From Struthidea cinerea (Eukaryota; Chordata; Aves; Passeriformes; Corcoracidae): 64,000 bases of DNA. How positions within the stretch are numbered: position 1 is the first letter of the stretch; every line of letters starts with the position of its first letter. A program made the position numbers and the translations under genes. Under the pieces are notes generated by a model. It worked only from the letters and a program-made list of their open reading frames with translations. It made no database searches and was not told the origin of the DNA. Positions 22,978 through 35,558 of this stretch are shown piece after piece. Where the stretch lies: NCBI GenBank assembly GCA_013397865.1, contig VZTI01002763.1, forward strand, positions 393,551 to 457,550. Reading direction: 5' to 3'.

Positions 22978-25900
22978 GAAAGGTAGAAACAAACTTCAAG
23001 TTGGAATATAACAGCAGTGCTGCCTCTGGCTGGCAGCCTTTAAATAAAATTTCCTGCAAGCTTCTATTAAAAATTATCAATTTTGTTTAAATTTCTTATT
23101 TTGAATTAATCATAGACTATCAGTGTTCCAGGATAAATGCAAGCATATGTAAAATGGTTTGAGAAGGGTGAAAAGTCTTATTTGTCCTTGCTGAGTTGAG
23201 CTATTTGTATTCATTTACTGGGTTTAGGCAAAAAATTGTAAGTTGTCTTTTCATCTTTCCACAGAAAACACAGCAATATTCCTTTCTATTTTCTGCACTC
23301 TGAATGCAGTAATCTCACTTCTCTGGTTTCAAATCCAGCTCAGTTTTCAAGTGCAGCTGTTTATCATAAAATGCTTGTTAATGGGCAACTGATACTCCCC
23401 AGTGGATGAGAAGATTATTGAAAAGTTGCAAGAGAAAACAAAGTTATCAAATAAAACTTGTTCTCTTGCTATAGACTTCTGTGAGATAAAACATTTTTTC
23501 TCATGACTTCCAGAACATTTTAGAATGCCTTGCTTTAGGAACGTTAAGAGCTTTCTTAAATTTCTTATGCTATAAAGTAGTTAGTCTTTAAGACTTTTCC
23601 TTAATAAATAGTTTTAAATCCCTGTGTTTTAACCAAGCAGGACATTCCCACAGTTTAGAGATGCATTATCACCACCACAGGAACTTCAGGGGAATAGCCA
23701 TCAGCAATTTCCTTAGAAAGAATCATTCACTCTGTATCTGGGCCTCACATCTCTGTCTTTCAATGGAATGCGCCTACTCTGCACCAAGGTCAAACAGCTA
23801 GAAGATTGCTTTCACTCCCACATGCCAACCAGAAGGGTGCAGCAGCTGCAGAGTTGTTTTGGAAGTTGTTAGAATAATATTAACAACATCCAACACAGAG
23901 CAGTGAGCTGCCGAAATGAGTTTATTAGAAATTGTGAGGACGGTGACAGGAGTGTTTGCAGTGCCTCTCCAGGGACCTGAGTCAGCAGATAATATATAAC
24001 CTTTATTCCTTGCCTTAGTGTAAGCATTTGAGCCTTTTCAGAGGAGGAAAGTAATATTTTATTTTAAAACTGCCTCAAAACAGTAGGCGAGGCAAAAGGT
24101 ACTGGAAGCCCTCGTTTGCTTGGCAGGTGCTGGAGATGTGATACCAAAAGTCCAAAAGCTGCCTCTTCCAACACTCAGGAGAGTGTGCTAGGCTCACTCT
24201 TTTGCCCTTCCTATTCCGTCTTCAACAGTTTTAACTAGACTTTGCTCCCACAACTAAGAAACTCAGCATTTTCCAACTAGAAGTAAGTTTCCCAGGTATT
24301 CCCAACCAGTTCATTATTACAATTATTTATTATATTGCTTCTTATACCAACCACTGTCTGGTTTTCTTTCAGTAAGAAATAGCAGTGCACTACTACCAAG
24401 AGTTGAAGTTGCAAATGTTTCATAAAACCTTGGTTTTCATGTCATATTTAGAGCTTATTAAATGTCAAGAGACATGATTTAATAACTTCTTAATACTTTT
24501 ACCTTTGCTGTTTCTTTTTCTTAGTTACTGCAGTAATAATAAATGTTTACAGCAATTTAATTAGGCAGACTTTTTCCTATAAGCATTTCTCACTGAACTT
24601 TATAGTTTTTCAGCACTCTGAAAAATATATTGAAAAAGATTTGGTTATAATGTCGCATTTGGACTAGTTTAAACCTAGTTTCTGACTCCCTCTATATACA
24701 CTTAGACTGCAGAAGTAAGAGAGGGAAGACATATGGCAGTCTTTCATTTAGCAGTGAAAATTTGGTAGTGGTTCAATTTCCCCTTGATCAATCAATTCCA
24801 TCAATCTACATTTTAATACTTCACGCAATACAACCAATTTCTGTGATACTGCATTGCAAATTGATGTATTATTTTTCATTCCTATATATTGTATCTTACC
24901 AGATATGGCCTCACTACAGTTTCAGATGTTTTTTTTCAATACTTGTTCTAACTTTGAAAAATATAAGACCTTAACTGTTTTCATTCTCTTCTTATACTGA
25001 GAGAATATTTTAGCCATTATTTTAACCTGTTAAACTTTATTATAGCTTTCTTTCCTCATCAGAACCCTTAATTTAGCAAGGTGGGACTTTCATAACCTGT
25101 TTGCTTCTACTTGCAGATAACTTTACCTTGCCAGAAAGAGCAAAAGTAAGTTTGTAATGAAGTCCTAGAAACTCAGCCAAAATCCTTAGATTTGGACATT
25201 GATGAAATAGAAGATTCATACTGAACAGTTGTGGAATAACAAGGAAGAAGAAAATTTCTTATTTGTTAGCTTAAAGACAGAAAATATCAAACACAAAGGA
25301 AAATATGGTGCATTTATATGAGATAAACCTACTGAGCTAAACAATGTTTGAACAAATAAACCAGTTTAAAGGGAATCCAAAGTAAAATGTTAAAACAATA
25401 TCTAGAGCAGTGATACATTTATAAACAGTTTTATTTTGCTTTCTCCAGAAGTTCCTATATAAAGGAAACATATAGAAGTTGACGTACAGGGTTTCCTCAA
25501 TATATGATGTTCAAATATTTTTGAACATAAACTTCCATTCAGTGCGAACTCTTAAGTATTTTCAGCTTGACATGTAAATGGCTGATAAATATTTCTTCTC
25601 AAAGTCCTTCCTGCTTTTTTAGTGTCTAATTGACTTTTATTTTATGTTCCAAATAATGAAATAGCACATTAAATGCGGGGAAAAGAATGTCCAAACTTCT
25701 TACATCACAATTTCCTTTGCGTGAGATGCAGTTCCCGTGTGAATTAAGACCAAATACTAAATAAATCAAAGACATCATTTCCTCAGATGAAACTGCAATA
25801 TAACCATTAATAGTACTCCAGAGTTGTCATTGTAAACAAACGAGTTTCTCTTTTCATTTACCATTCTTTCCACATCTTTATAGATGTCACAGCAATTATC

Positions 25901-27460
25901 AGTGTCCTGAACACAGCTATTAAACATTCTTCTTGTTTTTCCATGTTTTTGAAGCCCCAGGAACACATATAAATCTATAGTACTTGTTTGGCCTTAAAAT
26001 AATGACTTTCATATGTTCGGAACATACCTAGTTAAAAAATGGGATGTTAGGGATTACCCTTTCTAAAACAAATTACCATGTACAAAAAGTGATCCTAACT
26101 GTCCCTTGACATTCTGCTGCCCAGCCCAGAGAACCACACTAGGTTTATTTTACTTAATCTGCCAATTTTTCTCACTTCAATTTGAGTTACAGTTCTTTAG
26201 TAGATGGAAATATTAAGCTTTTATTCCAATGTAATTAGCTGTACTCTTCATCAGAAAAGTGTTTCTCCAAGACAAGGCTGCATAAAGTAAATTAACTTGA
26301 TTACACCTGGATTAGAGACAGAATCATTTAGACTTTTTCTTGCTGAAAGTCAAAGCAATTCCTTCCAGTTATGAGGGAAGGCTGATATCTCATGGTATTA
26401 TTTTCCTTCTCCAAACTGCTATCAGGAATAGGGTTTTGAAGACCTAATACAGTCAATGATTTAGCAGATTCATTTTTTTTAGGGAAGAAGTGCTATTAAA
26501 TATTAAAAAAACCAAATACATAAATTGACTTAAATATAAGCATTCACTAAATATTTTGTCTGTAATATGGCACATTTGGTTTGCCTTAATCTCTGTAGAC
26601 CTGCTTTCAGGAAGACAGGTAAATTTTGTATATGTGGTTTTTCTAGCTAATTTTCCTCCTTTAGAATCTCCTCCATATTACCACTAAACTGTGTTGCATG
26701 TGTTGGCTTGGTTATTGAAAAGAACGTGGAAACGTACTCTTTACTTGAATACATTTTTTCCCTTTCATAAGCATTTTATTAGGGTTGTAATGAGTACCAG
26801 CTTGAGTGCTTTAAGAAACTTTTTCTTATATATTGACCCTTGACACACATGAAACCACATTGTCTTGAATCCCTGTTTAATCAGAGGAAAGGCCTCCTCA
26901 TCCAGTCATTCACCAAATAATTGTATGTGATCAGCAGCCAGATTAGCCTGAAGCCAGTGCTCTGGTTTCTCTAGAGGCTGCCACTCACAGATGCACCCAC
27001 AAAAACCCAAGCCCCAAACCAGTCAAAACTCATTTTAAGAGTTGAAGCTAACATGAGAAATTGAAGTTGTGAGATATTTTTTCTACTTGGCAATACAGGA
27101 GGGAAAGACTAAACCTGATTCCCTTAAATCCTGCATGACCTGCACACTGGATAACTAAATTTCCATTTGGGTCCCACCACTTCATTCTATTTACCTTCTA
27201 GTAGCACCTAACTCTTTAAGTTCTTACCAGAAGGCATCTACCTCACTGCCACAGAAGTGTCCCAGAAACCAACTTTCAGTCACTACCAGGGAGCGCAGAT
27301 GTAACCTGAACCTCTTCAGCCTAGATTAGGTGAGGGTCCCCAGGGGGTAACCAAAATATCTGCTACAGTAGTTATAGCAGCGACGCCATGCGAAGAGTCC
27401 AAATCTTGAGTTGCTAGAGTATGAATAAGCACAAAGACTGTTTGAAATCAACAACAGCTT
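22978..27460. other. Unique AT-rich sequence
   Basis: No gene, LTR or LINE signature was recognised across about 4.5 kb. The last ~170 bases before the CR1 are GC-richer with several CpG. This could be an enhancer-bearing gene desert, but nothing in the sequence proves it. Confidence 0.45.
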
Positions 27461-27726
27461 TAAACTGAAAGAGGATATGTTCAGTTTAGATATTAGGAAG
27501 AAATTCTTTAAGGGTGGTGGGACACTAGAACAGGTTCTCCAAACAAGTTGTGGACTCCTCATCTCCCCCATCCCTGGAAGTGTTCAAGGCCAGGCTGGAC
27601 AGGGCATTGAGTAAGCTGGTCTAGTGAAAGGTGCCCCTGCCCATGGCAGAGGGGTTGGAACTAGATGATCTTTAAGGTCCCTTCCAACCCAAACCAAATT
27701 CTATGGTTCTATGATTGTACAATTCT
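27461..27726 (+). mobile_element. CR1 LINE 3' end
   Basis: Plus orientation. It starts in the block like GATATTAGGAAGAAATTCTT, continues through CCATCCCTGGAAGTGTTCAA and GGCCAGGCTGGACAGGGC, and ends in CCCTTCCAACCCAAACC followed by ATTCTATG-type terminal units. It is about 265 bp long, 5'-truncated and non-functional. It is one of the best preserved CR1 copies in the window. Confidence 0.95.
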
Positions 27727-28439
27727 AACCTGATGTATGTTCTTTTAAAGGAACAACAGCTTTAATAAATAATTCTTGTTATGGACGAGCATGTCTCTGC
27801 ATTTACAACTTTAGTGAAAAAAGCCGAAGCACTGCTGCTAAAACCAAACGGCACTTTCCACAAGGTCAACATATTTAAAGACAGATATATTTTGGAAGTT
27901 TGACACATATTATATAAACCTTTGTCTGCAGCTTGTAGTATTCTATTTGTGTCTTTTGAAGTGCCTTTATTGTTATTTATCTTCTCTCATTTTAAATAGG
28001 ATAGTTAAATTTCAGACTCTCATAGAACGGGTACATTTCATGAGAAGTATTGTTTCTTTAAAAGGCATTTTCTTTTTTCCTTTTTCTTAATGGAAAAATA
28101 GTATTTTTTCCTCCGGCCTTATAGTTCTACACAAATCTGATACATACTAAAAATAATTGTTCAATAAAAAAGGATATGTAAATAAAATAATAATTCTCTT
28201 TATTAATGAAATGGAAAAGTTTATTGGTTTATCGGTTACATAGGTTTGCTGGCCAAATGGTCATTGACAAAACAGGCAATGCTTTTCTTTTCAAAAGTGT
28301 AAGTCTTTTAGATATTAACAAATTAATTTGTACTCACTCCTGGGAACTCTTCTGTGGTTGGTTTCTCATGTTGTATGGGTCTTGGGCCTGTGAAAAGTGT
28401 TGCTTATTTCACTAAGTCTCTTGGCTTTGTTTTATTTAA
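27727..28439. other. Unique AT-rich sequence
   Basis: Nothing recognisable was found apart from short A/T-rich strings. Confidence 0.45.
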
Positions 28440-29090
28440 ATTGGAATTCTCTTTGAACACTGTGCCATGTAAAGTGATTTGAGTTACAATCAAGTCTCTA
28501 CAGCTGAATGGAGAGATCTGCACGCTCAGAGTGTGAGGGTATGTAAGGGCAATGTAAGGACACCTCGTTTGAGAGGCCAGGTTGTGTATGGGCTGCTCAG
28601 AATAAAGAACCATATGAAGTAATAAATTAAGCAGCCAGATACACAAACTAAGTACCAGGACATAACAGAGACATTGGAAAATCCAGAGCTCTCAGATCAC
28701 TGGCAGATAGGCCTTAGAAGGAGTCAACCAAAGCCTTGAGGATGTCCAACTGCAACTTTTTAACTGGTAAAAAGTAGTCTCTTAAAAACCTGTCCTGGGA
28801 TATGGGAAGGGGTTTGTTAGATTGAACAAAACTTTACTATGGAATGCTTATGGGAAAGGCCAAAGACAAGGTAAAGGAGAGGTCAAGGTACGGAGGACAA
28901 TGAACATGGGAGGAGAGGGGATAATGGTATCCACGTGCATGTAAACAAACTGCTGATTGATGCTCTTTTCTGGCCAAGACCTTGGCCTGATCACCACAGT
29001 TTGTCTTCCTATTGAACTCTGTTTCTAACTTTTTTTCCCCGTCTGCGATAATAGAAAACGTCAAGCCAGAGTAGATGTTAAGTAGGCTAA
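28440..29090. other. GC-richer unclassified segment, possible old LTR
   Basis: Mixed composition stands out from AT-rich flanks. It holds AATAAAG at about 28602 in GCTCAGAATAAAGAACC, which is reminiscent of LTR R/U5 junctions. No TATA, terminal TG..CA or target duplication could be fixed, so orientation and identity stay open. Confidence 0.2.
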
Positions 29091-30090
29091 GAGGTCTGGC
29101 CTATTACATAACTTTATCAAATAAGCAGTGAAGCACACAGTATGACTCTTGAGTCAGAAATCATAATCTCTTCAAAATAATTTTGGTAATTACTGGTTGG
29201 AAGGAAGAACCTCAAAATAGTTTCTAAAGCTGAGAAGTGATCAAAACGATTTATATGTGCCTTAATTCTCTACTTCACTGAAGTCCCATTTACCCCATTT
29301 CAATATCTGTAAGAGAATCAGACCTCACATGTCTAGAACTGTTTCACAAGACCATCAGTTCCTTTCCTGCTCCTTTGATTCCCTTCCTTTTATAATATCA
29401 AAGTCCATGTAAGTTGCTGGTTGTGAAAAATGTCAAATAAAGTTTCAATCTTATATTCAACATATTGCATATAACAGGGAAAATGGAGTTTCAAGGAGTG
29501 TCATCACAGCCCTCATAGTACAGACATGGATGCACATGGTACAGCAGAGAGTTTTCTTGAAATGGAGGCTCACTTGGATTTATGCTCTGAATTTGCAATT
29601 GCAAGTCTCTGAAACTCACTCCTACATTCAGATAGGTATGTTCTCTGACTCCTCTCTTTTTCATTGAAAAGGCAGCCTTTTCGTCCTTGCATTGCCAAAA
29701 TGTTGTGTGGTAATGGTGGATACGGCAGTGTTTCAAGAGTGGTTACCTGAGTTTTGTCTCAGCCTAAATCAGGACTGGGTTGCAAACTCCTGCTATAGAT
29801 TAAGGTGGAGTGGGTGGGAGCTGCCTCTTTATTTCCCGTTGAAGCCAAACCTCTTTGTATACAGGAGGTTCAGATTCACAACATCCTGGAGAAAGCTTCA
29901 TGAGGCAACACACTTCTGCAGCTGGGAATTATGAATTCTAGCTGTGCCCGACAAGAGCTAATGTTTTCACCACTACACCTTTGCACATTTTATATAATTT
30001 GAATGTTAAAGAAGAGATTGGTGTATAAGCCTCTAAAATCATTCAGAGTCACTAGTTTAGGACCATGATCCCAGTTTGACATTTTTGGAT
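29091..30090. other. Unique sequence
   Basis: No gene was seen. Two overlapping short frames on opposite strands near 29500-29934 show no known domain. Confidence 0.45.
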
Positions 30091-30109
30091 AATCATAGAA
30101 TCATAGAAT
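30091..30109 (-). mobile_element. CR1 terminal-repeat remnant
   Basis: AATCATAGAATCATAGAAT is two and a half copies of the reverse-complemented CR1 end unit. It is followed by non-CR1 sequence, so only the extreme 3' end of a copy is left. Confidence 0.6.
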
Positions 30110-31051
30110 TTTAATGGGAAAAAAAAAAAGAGTGTAGTGCGAAGATAGAACAGTTTAGATGTTGCAATAATATCATCTCTATTTGAATGAATGATGATAA
30201 CTTATTAATATCCAGTACACTTCAGCATAATACTAGGCTAAAGAATGCAGTACATCTCAAGCTGAACTCCAAAAGGGATAAATACATATCACATATTATC
30301 AAGCACAGCAAGAAAAAGTTAATTTAAAAATAGTAATTGCTTCTATGCAAAGAGATAGGCAATAAGTAATTTTCTAAGCTTTACAATTAGAGATAGCTTG
30401 CAAAATCACACTTCTTACTTCACTTCTACAGCTTGTCCTAACAGCCAAAATAAAATGCCTATGGAAGCATGTAAACATGAAGAAAGTATTGCTCTGAAGA
30501 ATTCTCTTTGCTCTGTCATTCATTTTTATTGTGGTAACCTCAGTGCCTTTTGATTTATGCATCAATGAATATTTAAAATACTTTGGAGCTAAAAAGGGCC
30601 CATCAGCTGCATATTCTGGTTTTTAAAATGGTGATTTTGAATTGAATTGAAAATACTTATTTTGAGATTGTGAAACTGTACAGGGAAAAAAAAACTATCT
30701 TATTTTATTGTGGAAGCACCTGATGAACATCACTGGCTGGATGTAGCCACAAAGATTATGGTAAGATCTGCAGCAATCCCCTGTTAATAATCCTAAACAT
30801 GATAAGGAAAAGAAGAGTGGGAGACTTCAGATCTATTTGCCACTTTTATCTTCGGTCCTGTAGCAGATCCCCTGCTTCTTTAGTGTCCCTGTCACAGGCA
30901 CCACCAGTAGAAGCAACACTGAAAACTCTGCTCAAGTCTAGGCAGTCATCATGCACATTGCATTTGTCAGCTAATAACACCCATTTCATTGGCTGACGGT
31001 GCTTAATGCACTGCACTCCTAGGTGTCCTGCTAAGTTCTCACAGGCCCTGC
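30110..31051. other. Unique sequence
   Basis: No gene or recognisable element was seen. Confidence 0.45.
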
Positions 31052-31155
31052 AATCATAGAGTCATCAAGGTTGTAAAAGACCTCCAAGATTATCAAGTTC
31101 AACCATTGAAACTCCTACATTCTTAAGACTAATCATGAGACCAAGTACAACTCAG
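31052..31155 (-). mobile_element. CR1 LINE 3' end, short
   Basis: Minus orientation. AATCATAGAGTCATCAAGG is followed by a TTGTAAAAGACCTCCAAGAT-type block and TATCAAGTTCAACC, the reverse complement of the CR1 3' UTR. Similarity fades after about 100 bp. Confidence 0.85.
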
Positions 31156-32210
31156 TCTTTAGGAGAGCGCAGCTCACTGCTCCCATTAACCTCTTCCTGG
31201 AATGGAAACAGGACTTCTGACAGCCCCTGATGAATCCTTCCCAACTGGGCTTCCTTTCTGCCACCATGAAGTACATTATCACTGCTAAATCCAGTCCAAA
31301 GCCTTTTTTTCAGGGTTCTTTGGGGGGGGAAGGAATTTTTTGGTAACAGGAATTGATCAAACCATACCATTCTCTCATTCTCTGCAGTCAGACATTTTGG
31401 GCACTATTTGGTGTAATATAAAATATTGACACACATGGATTATTTTTCAGTGCCTGTGGAAGGAGAATAAATATACTTTGTTACCTGCACTATTCAGCTA
31501 CATGAAAAATGGCATTTTTCTCAGGTCTGCAGGGCTACTCGAGGGACTGGGAAAAGGATCACTGAGATGATAGTGCACAACCAGATGTGGGTGGACCTTT
31601 TCTGCTAGTTTCATACAACGACGTGATGCCACTAGTCTTTGTTCAAGGGAGTACAACGACTACAGGAAAAAAAGCAGATTCAGAGTGGGGTTTTTTTTGT
31701 AGTATTCTTTTGCAAATTTGTTAGAGTTAGTTCTGGGAGCTTCTGTCGAGATTTAGCAAAAGCATTCACTGCCTGCCACATTCACCTTATTGCACACAAA
31801 GGAAAAATTGCAAAGTTGTGCATTGTCTTTTAGTGGAATGAGCAAGTTTCTGACAATGATGAGGATTTAACAGAGTGCTGAGATCACACATCTTTTACCA
31901 AAAATTAGGATGCATTGCTTTTCTGTTTGTTGTGACTTATAGAGGGAAATAGGAATGAGACAACGACAGCAATGTCTAGGAGGTTGAACATATATCAAGT
32001 ATTTGTTACAGTTGCCTTTTCCTAGACAGGCTTCTACTTTCAAAAGAAAAGTATATTATGTGTAAAAACCACTAGAAAGAATAGTGAGGCGGTTTTTTTG
32101 GTTTTTTGGGTTTTTTTTTAGTAAAAGGACTATAGAGTCTGTATTTTGAAATTCATAAACATAATTTCTGAAGTAGTGCAATACTTTGCTACAAGAACTT
32201 CAGAGTGATG
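31156..32210. other. Unique sequence with a G/T tract
   Basis: No gene was seen. A G/T low-complexity tract sits at 32091-32120, and a GGGG plus T8 string near 31690. Confidence 0.45.
32091..32120 (+). repeat. G/T-rich low-complexity tract
   Basis: GG and GGG separated by runs of 6-10 T on the plus strand. Confidence 0.7.
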
Positions 32211-32212
32211 TT

Positions 32213-32247
<35 letters not shown>

Positions 32248-32249
32248 TT
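32211..32249. repeat. (TTTA)n tetranucleotide microsatellite
   Basis: About nine to ten uninterrupted TTTA units. It ends 25 bp before the 3' end of the adjacent CR1 copy. Likely polymorphic in length. Confidence 0.95.
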
Positions 32250-32273
32250 GTGTGCATTCTGACATAATACTTC

Positions 32274-33030
32274 ATTCATAGAGTCATAGAATATGCTGAG
32301 TTACAAGGGTCCCATCAGGACCACTGAGTCCATCACCTGGTCCTGTGCAAGACATCCCAAGAATCTCACCATGTGCCTGAAAGTATTATCCAAATACTTC
32401 TTGAACTCAGACAGGGTCTTGCTATCATGACTTCCTTGGGGAGCCCATTCCAGTGCCCAACCACCCTCTGGATGAAAACCTTTTCCTGGTATCCAATCTA
32501 AACCTCCCCTGACTTAGCTTCTTGCCATTTCCTGGAGTTCGTTGGTCATGGGAGTGAAGAGATCGGTACCTGCTCCTCTACTTCCCCTTGTGAAGATGTT
32601 GAAGACCACAATGAGGTCTCCCCTCAGTCCCCTCTTCTCCAGGCTGAACAGACCATGTCAATTCAGACATTCCTCATAAGGCTTCCCCTCCAGACCCTTC
32701 ACCATCCTCCTTGCCCTCCTTTGGACACTCTCTAATGGCTTAATGTATTTTTTTATGTTGTGGTGCCCAAACGTGCCCCAGCACTCGAGGTGAGGCCGCC
32801 CCAGTGCAGAGCAGAGAGGGACAATCTCCTCCCTTGCCCAGCTGGTGATGCTGTACCTGATGCCCCCCAGGACAGGGTTGGCCCTCCTGGCTGCCAGGGA
32901 ACTGCTGACTCACATTTAACTTGCCATCAACCAGGACCTCCAGGTCTTTTTACATGGCACTGCTCTCCAGCCTCTCATCCCCCGGTCTGTACACACAACC
33001 AGGGTTGTCCTGTTCCAGGTGCAAAATCAA
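32274..33030 (-). mobile_element. CR1 LINE, 3' end with part of ORF2
   Basis: The longest CR1 in the window, about 755 bp, in minus orientation. From the left it has the terminal ATTCTATG-type unit, then the 3' UTR (GGACCACTGAGTCCATCACC). It then shows the conserved reverse-strand ORF2 end, including CTCTTCTCCAGGCTGAACAG, CTTGCCCTCCTTTGGACAC, CAGCTGGTGATGCTGTACC and CAACCAGGACCTCCAGGTC. This is the C-terminal end of the reverse-transcriptase ORF. The frame is interrupted and most of ORF2 and all of ORF1 are missing, so it cannot move. The 92-codon plus-strand frame inside it is antisense noise. Confidence 0.95.
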
Positions 33031-33368
33031 AGGGATGAAATAGGAGGAGACAAAATGCTTGAAAAAATGTTCAATGTATTTTTAGTTCTAAACTGAAATA
33101 GTAAAGTAGAACTCATAGTAGCACTAGACTGCAAGTATGAAGGAAACTCATCTTTCTAACCAGAAAATTAACAGTGTATTTCCACAGTGATTGTCATAGA
33201 ACAGATTGACAGATGACATTAAGGTCAAATTTGAACATGCCTACATAAAACATACAAGTAAACAGTTTATTTACAAATCATGGAGTTATTTTTCTGCATT
33301 TGAGCAGTCCTTGAATCTTCAGATGTAAAAGAATTCATTATTTCAGTTTTGATCCATCTTGCGTACAT
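33031..33368. other. Unique AT-rich sequence
   Basis: No feature was recognised before the hairpin. Confidence 0.45.
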
Positions 33369-33406
33369 ACATATGTGGTTTCTTGTCATATAGAAACCAC
33401 ATATGT
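33369..33406. repeat. Perfect 14-bp inverted repeat (hairpin), 10-nt loop
   Basis: ACATATGTGGTTTC at 33369-33382 is exactly complementary to GAAACCACATATGT at 33393-33406. Each arm contains an E-box-like CATATG and an AACCACA string of RUNX type. The pairing does not extend further, so it is too short for an ordinary microRNA precursor and lacks a terminator-like context. Confidence 0.85.
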
Positions 33407-34106
33407 CATAAATGAGGTAAGTTTCTCAGTGAGAAAACACTGGGGATCTTCCTGTAATGTTTATTTTAAGGAGACTAAAATTAATGGTTCTCTTGTGTAA
33501 ATAGCATCACTATATTTTCACAGATGAATTGAAGTGTGAGGTCAAGTAGTAGGTACAGTCAAGCATTTCACATATGAAAATAAACAGATGCATGATAATC
33601 TCCTCATCTGTTTCCAACAGAAAAAAAAAAATGTTTATGTACAGAACATCTAAAATTGGATTAGAAGATCTTTTGGATTATTGTGGTTTAGGAGAAGTAG
33701 ACTCCTTGGGTGATCCAAGAGGCCAGTAGTGGGAGAACATGCTGCTGCTCTCTGTAGGTTTCTTCATGAAATCCAGTCCAGGTCAGCAGCGGTTAAGTAT
33801 GTAAATTTATGTAAAAGGAAAATGTACTTCATTTCTAGAACTGCAGTATAACACATGTTTTTTCAGGAGCTGTTACAAAATGAGTGAATAGTCTGCCCTT
33901 CTATTCATGGGTGATTGAGAGTCATGAGCCATCTAACCTTTATTCTGCGCCCGACAGGAACCACTCTTTTGAACCTTTTGAAGTACTACTTTGTTTTGGG
34001 GCAAGTAGTGGGACTTGGTGAGATTTGTAGAGAAAAACACCTGTTTTCCAGGGCCAGCACTATAAATATTTGAGGGGTCTAATTAAGTCTAGCTCCAGTC
34101 TAGTTC

Positions 34107-34138
34107 TATTATTATTATGATTATTATGACTATTATGT
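34107..34138. repeat. Imperfect (ATT)n repeat
   Basis: TATTATTATTATGA followed by further TTATTATGA variants. Confidence 0.75.
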
Positions 34139-34149
34139 GATTATCTGTT

Positions 34150-34170
34150 GGAGTGCACTAGGTGCACTCC
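34150..34170. repeat. Perfect 9-bp inverted repeat, 3-nt centre
   Basis: GGAGTGCAC and GTGCACTCC flank TAG. The sequence CTAGG...CCTAG overlaps it as a second small inverted repeat. Both are exact. Confidence 0.8.
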
Positions 34171-35330
34171 TAGAGTGCCTTCTCCAGTTCAATTTCATCC
34201 TGACTTGAAATCAAGTAAAAAGGCTTTGAAAAAACCCCAAAGCTAAGACTACTCTATCCTTCAGGTATCTAGATTATCATCTTGCCCTTCATCTCAGAGT
34301 GAAAGAGTGAGAAGGAAAAAACAAGTCAGATATGCTAGATACCAGAACTTTTCTGCTAGTCCTTAACTGGAAGGGCTAGGAAGACTGTCCAATTTCTAAC
34401 AAAATCTAATTGTAAAAATGGACAGAGCTGAATGAAAGGAAGACTTACGAACTTATTTTGTGATAGAAACACTACGTTTTCTAGAGACACTCATCTTTAC
34501 AGAAATCTTGAAGTCTTGGTATGTCAGCCCTTTTTCCCATTGTAATTATAATGCTTGTAGGTTACTGTTAGTCTTTAAAAGTAGGCCTTCAAATTTTCCA
34601 ACATTGTACTTCTCTACACTGTTTAGTTTAAATAAAGTAAAAATCAACAGGTTGGTAAAATTGAATGTTTTGTGTCTCTAAACTGGATAATATAAAACTA
34701 GCTGGGAGAAAACAGTTCATAGCATACAGCTCACTGATATTCAGTAACCTACAGGAGATATTCTGAGTTTATTGAGTTAGGAGATAAAACTTGTAAGTTA
34801 TTGCAACAGAGGGAGTATTTTTATTCACCTTGTTTGAATCTGATCAGCAAAATATCTGCCAGATATTGAAGGAATTGTTTTTAAAATAGCAGAAAAAAAA
34901 CACTCTCTAATCCTTAAGGTGCTGTAAAAAGAGTTCTGAATGCATCTGTTAATGTTCTGGGCACGTAATACAAAGGAGATTACTTTTTTTTCTAATACGT
35001 AATAAAAAAAAAGAAAAGAAATAGAATGAAATTAAGAAGAGAAGGTGAGGTAATAAAATCAAGACACACAAAATTATTTCCTTATCCCTTGGGAAAGCAC
35101 AGGAACCCTAAAGAATAGCACTATTATTTTATAACAACTGCATGTTGATTCCATGTGTATTTTACATATGCACTTCCAAAACCAGAAACAACTTCAAAAT
35201 TCTGTCCTTTGGTAATCTGTGATCTATAGTAGTTTTAAAAAATATATTGGTAAATGAGAAAAGGCATACCGAGGACATGCTTTATTACCTGAAAATTATA
35301 TATTTGTTGCAACTTACTGCTGTTAAGAGC

Positions 35331-35369
35331 AATAAAAATAAATAAATAAATAATAATAAATAAAAATAA
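35331..35369. repeat. (AAAT/AAT)n microsatellite
   Basis: AATA and AAATA units mixed over about 39 bp. Confidence 0.9.
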
Positions 35370-35420
35370 CAACAGCATTTTAAACCAGCGAATTAATTCT
35401 CTGCTGCCTGTATTTTTAGG

Positions 35421-35435
35421 TTTTTTTTTTTTTTT
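35421..35435. repeat. Poly-T tract at the edge of the assembly gap
   Basis: At least 15 T run directly into N. Another five T follow the gap, so the missing bases may be a long poly-T or a T-rich repeat. Confidence 0.8.
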
Positions 35436-35558
35436 NNNNNNNNNNNNNNNNNNNNNNNNNNNNNNNNNNNNNNNNNNNNNNNNNNNNNNNNNNNNNNNNN
35501 NNNNNNNNNNNNNNNNNNNNNNNNNNNNNNNNNNNNNNNNNNNNNNNNNNNNNNNNNN
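35436..35558. other. Assembly gap (123 N)
   Basis: Unknown bases. T runs on both sides suggest sequencing failed in a homopolymer. The 98-codon frame that crosses the gap is meaningless. Confidence 0.99.

Larger units (their letters stand above)
33407..35330. other. Unique AT-rich sequence
   Basis: No gene or element was recognised. It holds an A10 run near 33620, an imperfect ATT repeat at 34107-34138 and a perfect inverted repeat at 34150-34170. Confidence 0.45.

Noticed and set aside
32760..33038. A 92-codon Pro/Cys-rich plus-strand frame.
   Set aside because: It is antisense to the ORF2 end of a minus-oriented CR1.
33369..33406. MicroRNA precursor.
   Set aside because: The stem is only 14 bp and the flanks do not extend the pairing, so it is below the usual precursor size.
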